A stretch of DNA of 64,000 nucleotides from Clavaria fumosa (lineage: Eukaryota > Basidiomycota > Agaricomycetes > Agaricales > Clavariaceae): contig OX637800.1 in assembly GCA_951802425.1 (NCBI GenBank), positions 2,232,001 through 2,296,000 on the forward strand, in the 5' to 3' direction. This document shows, piece by piece, positions 31,767 through 43,980 of the stretch. Position numbers and translations under genes: made by a program. Below the pieces are notes generated by a model that saw only the letters and a program-made list of their open reading frames with translations, was not told the DNA's origin and searched no databases. How positions within the stretch are numbered: position 1 is the stretch's first letter; every line of letters starts with the position of its first letter.

Positions 31767-34700
31767 ATGAACCAGCCTTCTGGCAGTCGCAAGAGATCCA
31801 GTTCTCAGACAGACCCTCCAATGGATGAGTCCATTGCCAAACATACGATTCTCGAAGAGGCGTCTAATGACCTCGATGATGCCGCCCACACCCGCCAAGA
31901 CAAGTTAGTGCTTGATTGGTTCGAACAGGAACAGGAACAGGATTTCTCTTCTCGCGACATTCTCGGGGCGATTGTAACATTCTCCGAAGGGAAGCTCAAC
32001 CCAAAGTTTGAGAATTTCACCGAACAAGGCTTGCTGCTCCGAGATCATCCAGAGTTGGTGGGAAAGCTGAAAGAGGCGAGGGCCGCTAGATCATTCAAGG
32101 AGATCCGGAATTTGAGTGCGATATCCTATTTTAAGGACCAACTTTGAGGTATACTCATCATTGCCCATGTCTGTGCAGAAAATTTGCGCCTACCAACGTC
32201 TGCAAGCGTGGAATCTCGGCTGCGCCGTTCACCCCCCCTGGAGAGGGAAACAGAAAGATGTGAATCATTCCTTACCTTGATAAAGTGTTATCACTGCAGC
32301 CTGACCTTCACCCCCCATGTAGTGAAAGGTCCTGTCCTTTTCATTGTCATCCACTACGATTTGTTCCAATGGTCACCATAGCTGCTCACAAAGCGTTCTC
32401 GGATAAGTGGTTGGGCAATAGCCATCTCCTTCTCGCAGATTTGATGAATAGATTGCGCAAGCCTCCCGATGACCCCCTGAAATCTCCATACAATCATTCT
32501 ATTAGCATCATTCAATCTTCAGGTATGGGCAAATCACGCCTCGTAGATGCCGTCGCCGAAGAAAAGTTCTGTTTTCCCTTCAACGTACGCGAGCCTGCCT
32601 CGCGAAGTCTGATCGGTAGCGTCCTGCAGTTGTTACACGCTTTTCTTAACCTAACCTTGATCACTTAGCGTACCCTCCTGCCGATGATTGCGTCCGGGAC
32701 TTCTTCCACGAACCTAAATATCGAGAGCCAAATGACGACGGCCTGATTGAGAGAAGATATAAGACCTTTTTTGCAGCGCTCTTCCTATGTGCTGCCAGCG
32801 AGCTTCGGGTCACGCTCAACCAAACGCAACACTCGGAAGGCTCCATTGCTAAGCGTTGGCACAACTACCTAGCTTCGGGCGCCACCGAATGGAGAGTAGG
32901 TGCAGCGCGAAGCAAATTCTATCAGAAGGTCGTAGATGTTGCGGAGAAGGTGTGGGCCAGTTGCTAGAATGTTGCATTTATCTAATACATCAATAGTTTT
33001 TTCAGGGGGGCACAGCTTCAGAGGACGTCGGTGCGCATGTTTTGTTTCACGCATTCTGCTGTATACTGAACGCTCGATGCAGACTCGATGCTGGCAGATA
33101 ATGCTGGATCGTTCATGACGTCCTTGCGCGAAGCTTTGGTGTCATCCAAGCATTCCTTCGATTCTGAACGTTTGAAGGAACCTGTTTTGTTTTTCATGTA
33201 CTTTGATGAAGCACACGTGTTGACAAAGTCAGAAGCAAAACCAGGTCAATCTCCACCGCGGAGTAGGTACCATTTGCTTGGACGTGTCTTGGCAAAGATG
33301 AACGATTTGCCATTCTTTACTGTCTTCCTTTCAACGAACTCCTGGCTTGGCGCATTCGCTCCTTCCAAATCCAACCATCAAACCCTCCGTGATTGGAATA
33401 GAGTTATATTGCATGCCCCATTTACGGAGCTACCGTTCGACACATTTGCATCCAACTCCTTCGCCACGTTGCTTGAAGCATATCCATCTGGGGTAACACT
33501 TCACAACGTCTGCACGCTTGAATATATTGTGAAATTTGGCCGTCCTCTGTGAGCTCCGTCTTTGTCCATCATGTCTCCATCCCTGATTAGCGTCAGTTGG
33601 GCGTCTCTCTATACTTGCGGCGCCGGTGAGGTTAAATCAGAAATGATTGATCTCGCGAAGGTGAAGCTTTCCTGCGGTGACGTTGCGGCGGAGAACGCGC
33701 GAATTGCTGCTCTCAGCGTCCGAATCATGCTTGACTTCGACATTGCCCGCGAAACGTCAAGAATTTTCGAAGAGAAACTTGTCGAAAGCCACTTGCGAAT
33801 CGCATTTGCCGTTCCGGATCATCGGGAGTTTTTGCGTGGTGGTACACCGTCTGAGCCCCTCGTAGCCGAAGCAGCTGCCCAAATTCTCAACACCGACCCC
33901 CACATCCAAATTGTTGCCCCTACCATATTGACTAAATTGTTTGAGGGTGGCCTTCTGGCACGAGGCGAGCGAGGAGAGATGATTGGCCGCCTTCTCTGGA
34001 TGATTGGTCATGATCTCGTCATTCAGAATGACACAGCGGATACGATCAATAATCCGAGCAATCCAAGGTACCATCGGCCGATACTCCTTCTTGATTGGTT
34101 GAGGGCACTGATCAATCCACGCTGGCACCACACTATCCTTAATGCTAAGCCTGTCGCCAACACGGATGGCCCGACCTTGGAGTGTGCATTCCGGGGTGTT
34201 TATCTCAATTTCTCTCAATTCGTGAGAGCTGGTGACTACGGAGTCATCCGTCCAAACCTTCAGTGGATTCCTTTGGTTCGAGGAGTGGCCTATCAATGTG
34301 CCGACAATCAGAAGTCAACAGACCTATTTGCAACAATGCATTTTGGGGGCCTTGATGCTCCGATATGTCCAGCCAATAGTGGTCCACTTTTTGGCCAGAT
34401 TAAGAATCGCGCAACGCTTTCGGATGTTCTCCTCAACCCTCATGTTGGGGGCACACCGGTCAACCAACATCCGATCCTGTCACTTGTGCATGACATCGGA
34501 CTCGAGACACCAAAAGTCTACCCTCATGCCCCGTACCCTGCGAAGAAGTTGAGGGGTGGTGACACTCGGACAGAGAATATCCATCTACGACATTACCAAA
34601 TCCACATTGAGGGCTGCACACACGAGACATATGCGGTTGTCCCTCGAGAGATGGACGGCGTCTACAGGTCAATCATCTGTGCGTCAACAATCATGGATGA

Positions 34701-34869
34701 CTTTCCGAGGAATGGATTGGAAGCTCACCGGAAAGCTATGTTGCGCCTGAAACCGGCCTTCTTCTCCACTGAGCCGGGTCCGTCACTGGACTGGATCAGT
34801 GAAGCCCCGCTGGATGAATTAGCAGATGCTCAGGCCGGTTCCGCTAAAGGGAAAGAAAGGGAAACTTAA
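31767..34869 (+). CDS. Crinkler/RHS-like P-loop NTPase gene, spliced
   Basis: ATG 31767 (MNQPSGSRKRSSSQTDPPMD), TAA 34867-34869. Exons are joined by short GT-AG introns near 32149-32178, 32616-32668, 32948-33005 and 33549-33597; the last joins FGRPL to WASLYTCGAG. The Walker A-type loop is SSGMGKSRLVD (about 32518), Walker B LFFMYFDEAH (about 33190), followed by LSTNSWLGAFAPSKSN (sensor-like) and PFTELPFD. The large C-terminal exon (to 34869) has no recognised catalytic motif. This layout fits the large basidiomycete family related to Crinkler/RHS P-loop proteins (from memory; some members are host-targeting effectors, not claimed here). A TGA at 32145 just before a donor and an unresolved join near 33075 suggest it may be damaged. 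Confidence 0.65.
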
Positions 34870-35429
34870 GTCTCCGGTGATTACTAGGGACACTGCCTCT
34901 TCCCAATACTTAGAAGCACCTGCATGTATGGAATGACCCCTTTCATTGTTAAGATTGTTTCATGATCTCAATCTGAAATGTAAGGAAGGTAGATGTATGA
35001 CGAAGAAGGGAAGCAGAAAATAGTAAAGGGAGGATGATGACAGTTATACTCTGATTCTGTGTCCTTACTTTAATTTTACCACTGTGTTGTCAATTTGCCA
35101 ATTTTCCAAATGACTAGAACAAAGTCAACCATTTTGTAGATACTAATATATCTGCTTCCCAGATTTTCCTGTAGCTTGAAAATGGTTTGGTTGACCCTGA
35201 ACAATTATGGACCCATGGTATTGCCACTGAATAAAGGAGGCAGCACCTGTGGCTCTGGTATTATGTCTGTAATAAGTAAGGAACAACAAAAACCCTTGCA
35301 GATGCTGCAAGGAGTAAGCACAGGGGTTGAGGCCAACTCAGTTGAGTGGTTGAAAGCTGTTAGAATATGTTAGAACACCTTCACCTACTCCACCTGTCAC
35401 CCACAGTCACATTCATCCTTGCCTACTCT
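34870..35429. other. No gene seen
   Basis: AT-rich intergenic sequence downstream of the NTPase gene. Short frames only. Confidence 0.5.
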
Positions 35430-36075
35430 CCTTAATCAGGGCAATTGTAACATCCCCTGAAGGGAAGCTTGACCCAAAGTTTGAGAAAGTCATCAAACAA
35501 GTCTCACTGCTCTGAGATCATCCAGAGTTGGTGGAAAAGCTGAAAGAGGTGTGGGTCACTAGATCATTCAAGAAGATCTGGAATTTGAGTGTGACATCCG
35601 CAGTTCAAAGAAGACTGTATAATATCTGATGCATACACAGAGATTCTATGCCTATCAACAGGCAACACCATTTCCAGAGAAGCCATTGGCATTCCAGTAG
35701 AATATAGTGGTCTATTCCCACATTCATATACCATTCCCCCTGCACTAGAGGATAGTAAGTTTGTTGATGGGCTGTTAGGTGCTCATTCACTGAAGCTGTG
35801 TTATTCAGCTGTTATCAGCACCTGGAGATCAAGTTACATTGGCCAATCTCACAAAACCCTACTCAGCCTACTCAGAGCAGTGGATGATGTCCATACTTTG
35901 GATGAAAAATCCAACTATGCCAAGATTCTCATGATCACCCAATCTTCGGGAATGGGGAAATCCAAAACAGTGGATGTAATTGTAAAGGAGTGGATACTTC
36001 TCCCATTGTGCATCTGTGAAGACCTTGGTGCTGACTCCTTTTTTTCCCCATTAAACTCCTATTGGGGCTATGCCC
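35430..36075 (+). pseudogene. CpG-depleted relic of the P-loop NTPase gene
   Basis: Two blocks match the intact gene. About 35438-35600 matches 31968-32130 (gaagggaagct-aacccaaagtttgag; gatcatccagagttggtgg), and about 35930-36020 matches the Walker A exon (atcttcgggaatggggaaatcc). Where the intact gene has CG this copy usually has TG or CA (ctccgag to ctctgag; gtgcgata to gtgtgaca). Frames are broken. The same order and strand suggest an old tandem duplicate. Confidence 0.75.
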
Positions 36076-36383
36076 TATGTCAGAGTATGCTACTTGGTTG
36101 TACATCCATTTGTACTATAATCTATGTCTGGGCAATGGCTTTGGGCCACTGGGCAAGCTCCAATGCACATGGGCACTTGAAATTACCTAAGAAGGGGAAG
36201 AGCCAGGTGCATTAAAAACCCCCTGTGGGGGAAAAGCTACCAGTTGCCATGTGAAGACTATCTAAAATTTTCCAATTGTTGACTTGCATTGTATCATCAT
36301 GTCTCAGGGTTGGGCATGGGTGGACAGGCTGATAGGTGGGTTCCTTTCATGCTTGTGGGTCTGGAACTACATTGTTGTTGTCC

Positions 36384-37161
36384 ACCACTTAAGGCATCTC
36401 ACGACTCCAGGTTACCCACAAGTCTTAACAAGTAAACCCGTGGGAATACTTGTGGGTCACACAACTCACAGATTCAGGTAACTCCTGGATTCCTCTGCCA
36501 CAGATCTGGGTACAGCTGAAAACATCCATGGGTACCCACACGGGTACCTGCCACCGTAGTGGAGAAAAAATACCAATTTCATAGGCAATACTTTCAACTA
36601 TTATCTAGCATCTAATCTTTCAAGCTTGGTAGCTCCTCATCATCCACATCAGAAGTATCAACAAAAGTTGGAGCACTAAATACAAATCAATCAGTCAGGC
36701 CTATGTTAAAGTAGGAATCAGAATACTTTTCAATATACTCAGATGAACAGGCTTGTTCACAAACAAGTACAAGAGCAATTGCAAAACAATCAACTATCTT
36801 AGCTGTGTTCAAAGAGAAGAATAAGTGACTGAAAGGAACTAAGGATGTGGTGGTGCAGGATGATGGCAAGGATGTTCTCATCATCAAGTAGTCTAATGGT
36901 GCCATGTATTCCAACTCCAAACTCACAGGTACCCTTGGGTACCCATAGGTACTTGTGGGTATTTACCTGACCCAGACTTGACTTGGATCCTAAGTTGAAA
37001 CTCATAGGTACTTGTTGATACCCATAGACTTGACTTACAGGTCCAGATCTCTCTTTATACTCATAATACACGGATCTGAGTATGCCTCTGATAGTGGGTA
37101 AGACCCATGGGTAAGGATCCGAATCACCTGTGAGTGCACTCGTGAGATGCTTTACCACCAC
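36384..37161. mobile_element. Possible non-autonomous DNA transposon with imperfect TIRs
   Basis: An inverted pair, taaggcatctcacgact near 36392 and its complement tcgtgagatgcttta near 37143, bounds about 760 bp with subterminal inverted GGGTACC/GTGGGTA words clustered at both ends (36400-36550, 36930-37110). No transposase and no clear TSD. It could be a hAT-type MITE relic or chance palindromic enrichment. Confidence 0.3.
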
Positions 37162-37184
37162 TGGTCATGGAGTGTGTTTGAAAC

Positions 37185-38560
37185 ATTTCATTGCCAAAGC
37201 ATATTGATGACCTTCTTCATTGCTGTGGGGTCTGTGAGCAGAAAGCCAAGATCACATGCCCTCCTGCCTGTGTCACTGAGTATCATGTTCCTTCAGGTGG
37301 TGGTACAAGTGCAGGTGAGGAGGAAGTGTCAGACAGTCTCCTCTTCTTGTCTACAGTATGGGCATAGTGGGCTGTCAGCTGCCCCTATTCTGTGCAGATG
37401 TTTGTTTAGGGGGGCACATCTGGTACAGAGCTGTAAAGGTATTGATGAGTGCAGCCTGGGCATGGAGTCATCAATATGCTTGATGTGGTTGTATCATGGC
37501 AATCCCTTCCATCTTCTCACTCTTTCCTGTATAGCTCTCCTCAGTGTTAGTGATAATGCTGCCTTACTGCCTGCAGTTTGTTTTCTTAAAAGTCTGGGGA
37601 GTTCTTTCTTGGGGCCACTGAGGCCCTGGGCTACTGCCTTGGCTGCTGCGTCCCCAAGCTCATTCCCTTCCACTCCTTGGTGGCCCGGGACCCACATAGC
37701 CTTGCATTCCAGATCTTCTCTGCTCTGGCTTACCCGTCTGATAATGGATTCAAAGGCCTGTAGCATATTGTGGGAGGGTGCTGGTTGAGAAAGCTGCATA
37801 GCAAGGATTACTGCCTGGCTGTCCACTACTAGTGTGGCTGTGCTGAAGTTTCCCCATTCTGTCTGGAGGAGGTGTGCCCCTAAGACTAGGGCTGTGGCCT
37901 CTGCTGAATATACCATGTGTCTGGTGTCCTTGCCCAGGTGTAGTTGGATCATCCTATTTGGGTGTCCTTCCCATGTTGAGACTGCTGCCATACCTACTCC
38001 ACCTTTTTAACCTGATCTGTCCATATAGATGGTGATGCCTGCTTTCTCCTGTAGTAGTTTTTGTATCATGTCTTCTTTGTTTGGCTGTATTTCTATGTGT
38101 ATGGGTGGGGCTTGCTTCAGGTGTTGGCTGACTGCAGGTGTCTTTTCTACCATGTCCAGGTTGATCTTCTTGAAGTCCGCCATCAGTTTGTGTAGGGGTG
38201 CTTGGTGGGTTTTGGGGGTGTGCTTGTGTGCGTGGCTTAGATGTCATTGAAGGAGGTGTGTTTTCAGGAGTGTGGCCATCCATAGTAGCACCACCAGGCA
38301 GAGCTTGTCGATTAGAAGGTGAAGGGGTAGGATGTTCGTGTGCACTTCTATGATGTTGGTGGCCATGGCCATGGTCTTCATCAGTCCCAGTGTCATCAGG
38401 GCTTGTCTTTGGATCCTTGCTAGTGGTCCTCCGACACCAGTTGTCCTACCTGTTTGTGTTGTGTGTCTGTTGTGTGGATTCCCCCATACATCAACTTGGG
38501 GGAGTGGGCCATTACAAGTGTGGCATGAATGAGTACTTCATTACATCAACAACCAGATCC
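37185..38560 (-). pseudogene. LINE 3' part: RT tail, RNase H, zinc knuckle
   Basis: The minus strand reads, from about 38450 down, RQALMTLGLMKTMAMATNI and LHLLIDKLCLVVLLWMATLL (RT thumb region of fungal LINEs). RNase H follows with acids in IYMDRSG, YSAEATALVLG, LVVDSQAVI and GHQGVEGNELGDAAAK (D-E-D-D pattern), then a C-terminal CCHC-like segment SPLCPYCRQEETV-HFLLTC near 37320. Stops and a frame change disable it. The domain set fits the Tad/I-like LINE groups that carry RNase H. The 5' end is truncated. Confidence 0.85.
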
Positions 38561-39448
38561 ATTAAGTTTAGAGATGTTTTGAGCATACAAATGGCATACT
38601 AAATTAATGTGTGGTGGAGGTGGTCTCTAGCCACACTTGTGACAGCCCACCCTCCCAGTATCTGAGTTTAAAGTGGCCATGATGCAGATTTGCTGCTGTG
38701 CCCTCAATAAAATTGTAGAAATCATGAGAATATTAAGATATGCCATGCTAATAATAGGCATCTATACCCTATCAAAATTTGAGGAATATTTATCAAGTGG
38801 TTTTTGAGAACCCACCCCACTGTTATGTTTGGGACCATGCTTGTTTAACATATAGATTTAATTAAGTAATTAAGTGAACAATGTCTTTGTACTGTGTGTA
38901 AGACTAATATATTCATTCAAAGGTGTATAATGAATAGCTAGGGAACCAATGAGAATCAAGAGAAGGTTTTTGAGCTACAATGGTCTCAACCCAAGGAAGC
39001 TTGTGTGGTCTCTTCAACTAAATTCTCTGTTCCTTGGATAACTAGTTATTCAATATATATTTTTAATCCTCAAACATCATACATTGAATTAGTGGAAGTG
39101 GTTCCTAATACCTATAGACTAGTCAGCTATTGAGGCATGGTGCTAATCTGTGGGTCACCAATAGGTTAAGGTAAATCCATGAGGGTCAATAGCCCAAGCT
39201 ATGGGATATTATTACTTCAGTTGCTATTACAGTAATAATACCACTCACATTCCTTCACTTGCCCCTCACTCTTCACACCCCCTCACACCCTCTCACATAC
39301 ACCCTCCACCCTTGCCACTAAAATTCCATGCCACTCTTCCACACTCAGACACCCTAACTGTCACATCTCATTTACCCTCACCCTCACAACCTCACAATCA
39401 TCCTCACTCTCACACTTGCTCACACTTCCCTTCACCCTCACATCCTTG
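38561..39448. other. No gene; dispersed-repeat text and CTCAC-rich tract
   Basis: About 38660-38830 shares the gagtttaaa...gcagatttg...aaaattgta-aaat block with 3950-4020 and 44235-44300. About 39240-39448 is a (CTCACC)-like low-complexity tract that forms the insertion site of element VI. Confidence 0.5.
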
Positions 39449-39453
39449 CCCAT

Positions 39454-40313
39454 TGTCACGGCCCTATCCAGTTACCCAGCCACCTCCGAAACACCTGCAA
39501 TTACCTCCAATACATCTCCGATGTATCTCCGCTCCAACTCCGGCACCCCCGCTCCAACTCCGCCTTCTCCGCTCCAATTCTGCTCTGTCTCCGCTCCAGG
39601 GTCCGAAACTCCGGTCCGGACTTTTGTCGGACTTCGATATTGGTCCTTCAGACCAAATGGACTTTGTTTCTAGCATGTTCCTTGGTGCTAGTCCATGGTT
39701 AGTAACCATTGGGACAATGCCCACTACCCATGGGAACTTATTCTTTGCCTTACATGTATCATCTATGCCTTTCTCACTCCTCAGGTGAAATTATTGTAGA
39801 TATTTGATATATTCATGTTTCACAGTCTGCCCTATGCCCTACCCTAGTAGCATATAAGCCCCCATGTATCTCCATGATCCTCAGTTCGAATATTAACGTT
39901 ATTTCTGGTCCTTGCCACTTGGTCTGTGTGTTAAGGGACTTCGTCCTCACTGTTCTCAACAGTCCCGACGAGTTCCGCAAAACTCCGGCGGACTCCGACG
40001 GACTCCAGGCGATTTCCCTTCGGACTTCATCCTTCCTTGTCCTGGAAAGCAAAGTACCAGCAAGGTTAAATTGGGACACGTATACACACGGTGGCACAAC
40101 CCATAAGTTGAGGCCATAGTCCCACCCCCTTTGACCCCCTCCTTCTAGTCCTTCTAGCTTTTGTGTAGAGGAGAAGTCCTTGCACAAAACTCCGATCCGG
40201 ACTCCGACCGGACTCCGCGCCGCTCCGGCTTCGCCTTTGCCACCCTCCTTTTTGGTCTCTTCTACACTACCCCTCCCTACTCCTGCTTTGAAGCAAAGAA
40301 TCAGATCTTAACA
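39454..40313 (+). repeat. Element VI left LTR
   Basis: TGTCACGGCCC ... ATCTTAACA. TATAA near 39853, and AGTTCGAATAT at 39883-39893, 30 bp downstream, which is the reverse complement of the PBS. Confidence 0.93.
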
Positions 40314-40315
40314 GT

Positions 40316-40326
40316 ATATTCGAACT
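40316..40326 (+). promoter_or_regulatory. Self-priming PBS of element VI
   Basis: ATATTCGAACT, two bases after the LTR, exactly complements LTR positions 39883-39893. Confidence 0.75.
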
Positions 40327-42881
40327 AACAACCTCGTGTATACAACTGGTCCTTTGCTTGCCCTTTGTGCTGCTGCTGCCTTGCTCCTTGCTGCAAAAGC
40401 CAAAGGTCCGATCCGAACCTCCGATCCGAAACTCCGCTCCGAAGCTCCGGTCTGTTCGAGCGCACTTCGTGTGCATTTGCTCTGGACCTGGATTTGCCAC
40501 AAGCCGTCTGTCCACGGCGATACAACTAGGACATTTTCCTAACCTCCGATCCGAAACTCTGATCCATAACTCCGATCCGCACCTCCGATCCACACCTCCG
40601 ATCCGCACCTCCGATCCACACCTCCGATCTGCACCTCCGATCTGAAACTCCGCTCCGAAACTCCGGTCCGTTCGAGCACACTTTGTGTGCATTTGCTCCA
40701 GACCTGGATTTGCCACAAGCCGTCTGTCCACGGCGATACAACTAGGACATTTTCCAAAGCCCAGCCAACAATTCCCAGTGCTCCTTAGCTCATCTCCTTC
40801 ATGTTGGGAGAATTGAGGCAGGAAAACACCGAATGCTGGACTTCCGAACTCTGGCCCCCTGTTCCTGGGTTCTCCCTGGCTTGCCTCCTTCATATCCCAT
40901 GTTGCGAGGCTCCGAGATGGGAAACTCCGAACTCCGGATATCCGGACTCCGTCTCTTGCCACTCCGAGATGGGGAATGCTGGATATCCAGTCTCTGGCTC
41001 TTGTCTGTGCTTTCCTTGTGCTCGTTTCCTTCGTGGATTACCATGTTGCGAAACTCCGAGACGGGAAATGCCAAACTCCAAGCCCCAGACTCCCAAAGCT
41101 CTGAACCTCCGAACTCCAGAACTCTGATATTGCTCTATTTTGAGCTTTCCTTGCGCTCGTTTCCTGCATGGATTACCATGTTGCGAAACTCCGAGACGGG
41201 AAATGCTGAACTCCGAGCTCCAGACCCCCAAAACTCCGAACCTCCGAACTCCGGAACTCCGATATTGCTCCTTTTTGAGCTGTCCTTGTGCTCGTTTCCT
41301 TTGTGGATTACCACATTGCGAAACTCCGAGATGGGAAATGCCAAATGCCGAGCACCAAAGTTCCAAACTGCAGACCTCCGAACTCTGGACTGTCAAACTC
41401 CGGACCTCCGAAATCCGGAACTCCGAACTCCGGACACTTTGTCTTGCTTCGTGGCCCACTGTCTTGTCTCGACATGGCCCTCTGAACTCTGATCTTGTCC
41501 CCTTGTGTGACTTGGTCCTTTGGACACCTGGCTGTACCATATACAATCCGCTGATTGTCCAGTGTACAAGCCTAACAATTCGAGGACTCCCGCTCTTGCG
41601 GATATCTGACTCCGAAACTCCGATCCGGGCACGGACTCCGATGGGCGCTTGGCCAGCGCATACTCCGGACCTACTCCGGAACTCCGACTCCGGGACTCCG
41701 ATTCTATCCTTGCTGCAGCGAGTCTGAATCTGGACCCGATTCTGGATGCTGCCCACTGTGGTTGCATCACCAGTTCTCAGGATTGCTATCTTGTGAACAC
41801 ATCTGTCCACTCCGGACCACTCCGCACTCGCATTCTCGGACTCCGCATCTCCAAAAACTCCGAAATTCCGCCCTCCTCCAATACTCCGAAAACTCCGAAA
41901 TTCCAAAATTATGTTCCTTTGCTACATTGTTATGCTTCCTATGTCCCTATGTTTCCTGTTTACTCCAATCCTCACAATCCCAAAACTCCAAAACTCTGCT
42001 TTTTTCTGATTCTTTAATACTCTGATACTCTGACTTCCCTTGACTTTACAAAAAACTCCGAAATCTTGTCCATACAATGTTGCCTTTTGTACAACTCCAA
42101 CACTCCTTGTTTCCATTTTTGTTCTACTCTTCTGTCTACTCTAGCCCACTTCTTCACAATCCCTCAGTAAAACTTGGGAAATTTTTTCTTAAGATAAAAA
42201 ATTTTTGTAGGAGGGGGGGGTGAGTGAACTTACAATAGGTCCTCACAGCCTCCCAGCATCTCCGACCTTTTCTGCCCCCTCCTCCACACTCTGCTACCTC
42301 CGCACCTCCGCTCCGCACCTCCGCACCTCCACTCTGCACCTCCGCACCTCCGCTCCGCTACTCCGCTGCTCTGACTCCAACTCTGCTACCTCTGCACCTC
42401 TCCTCCGAGACTCTGACTCCATTTCCACACCTCTGCACCTCTGCTCCAAACCTCCAAAACTCCAATTCCCTTACCTCTGCTCCAACTCCGATTCCGCACC
42501 TCCGCACCTCCGCTCCAACTCCGATTCCACACCTCTGCACTCCACTCCAAAACTCCAAAATTCAATTCTGCACCTCCACTCATCTCTGATTCCTCCCTCC
42601 ACACTTCTACTCCTCTGTACCTCCACTCTGAATCTCCAAAACTCCAACTCCCTCACCTCCACACCTCTGCTCAAAAACTCCGAAGCTCCCAAACTCCGAT
42701 TCTCTCAGCTCCACACCTCTGCTTCACATCTCCGACACCCTCTGACCCATCCGCACCATCTCCGACCTGCTCCAGACCTCCGACTCCAACTCCAGCCCCA
42801 GTTCCACCCACCTCCAACTCCAACTCTCTCCAACCCACACAGTGAAATACTGTCACTTAAGGGTCTTGAGGGCTCGACCCT
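40327..42881. repeat. Interior of element VI: CTCCGA-based repeat arrays
   Basis: Three layers are visible. First, a ~220-bp duplication (about 40430-40556 and 40650-40757) sharing gtgcatttgctc and tgtccacggcgatacaacta, separated by 13-bp cctccgatccgca repeats. Second, a ~125-bp unit repeated three times at about 41020-41340, with ggattacca-attgcgaaactccgag. Third, short ctccgcacctccg repeats at 42290-42560. ORFs here are repeat artefacts. Confidence 0.85.
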
Positions 42882-42894
42882 AAGAGGGGGATAC

Positions 42895-43749
42895 TGTCAC
42901 GGCCCTATCCAGTTACCCAGCCACCTCCGAAACACCTGCAATTACCTCCAATACATCTCCGATGTATCTCCGCTCCAACTCCGGCACCCCCACTCCAACT
43001 CCGCCTTCTCTGCTCCAATTCTGCTCTGTCTCCGCTCCGGGGTCCGAAACTCCGGTCCGGACTTTTGTCGGACTTCGATATTGGTCCTTCAGACCAAATG
43101 GACTTTGTTTCTAGCATGTTCCTTGGTGCTAGTCCATGGTTAGTAACCATTGGGACGATGCCCACTACCCATGGGAACTTATTCTTTGCCTTACATGTAT
43201 CATCTATGCCTTTCTCACTCCTCAGGTGAAATTATTGTAGATATTTGATATATTCATGTTTCACAGTCTGCCCTATGCCCTACCCTAGTAGCATATAAGC
43301 CCCCATGTATCTCCATGATCCTCAGTTCGAATATTAACGTTATTTCTGGTCCTTGCCACTTGGTCTGTGTGTTAAGGGACTTCGTCCTCACTGTTCTCAA
43401 CAGTCCCGACGAGTTCCGCAAAACTCCGGCGGACTCCGACGGACTCCAGGCGATTTCCCTTCGGACTTCATCCTTCCTTGTCCTGGAAAGCAAAGTACCA
43501 GCAAGGTTAAATTGGGACACGTATACACGTGGTGGCACAACCCATAAGTTGAGGCCATAGTCCCACCCCCTTTTACCTCCCTCTAGTCCTTCTAGCTTTT
43601 GTGTAGAGGAGAACTCCTTATGCAACTCCGATCCGGACTCCGACCGGACTCCGCTCCGCTCCAGCTTCGCCTTTGCCACCCTCCTTTTTGGTCTCCTCTA
43701 CACTACCCCTCCCTACTCCTGCTTTGAAGCAAAGAATCAGATCTTAACA
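42895..43749 (+). repeat. Element VI right LTR
   Basis: 855 bp. Differs from the left copy by scattered transitions, several at CpG, and a small deletion near 43570. Confidence 0.93.
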
Positions 43750-43980
43750 CCCATGCACCCTCATACCCCTTTCCTCCCCCACCACCCTCAAAATCCTTGC
43801 ATACTCAGCACCTTCACCATCACATACACATAGCACTACTCACTCACCCTCACTCATACTCACCCACACCTTCACCCACTCTTGCCTCATTCATTCTGGC
43901 TACCCTTCACATGCCCTCACATGCCCCTCACTCCTCACCCTTCACTCCCTCTCACCCCCCCTCTCACCCATATGCCTCTG

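Larger units (their letters stand above)
39454..43749 (+). mobile_element. Element VI: non-coding LTR element (LARD-like)
   Basis: 4296 bp with 860- and 855-bp LTRs (39454-40313, 42895-43749), perfect TSD CCCAT (39449-39453, 43750-43754), self-priming PBS and polypurine tract AAGAGGGGGATAC (42882-42894). The 2.6-kb interior has no gag or pol motif in any frame and consists of CTCCGA/CTCCGG-based repeats. It is therefore a non-autonomous element whose proteins must come from elsewhere. The LTRs are related to the solo LTRs at 9345 and 22387. Confidence 0.92.

Noticed and set aside
37147..37788. 213-aa plus-strand ORF
   Set aside because: It is antisense to the LINE RNase H and C-terminal region, where the motifs are on the minus strand.
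39201..43143. Protein-coding ORFs inside element VI (up to 338 aa)
   Set aside because: All follow CTCCGA repeat periodicity or LTR sequence and occur on both strands.
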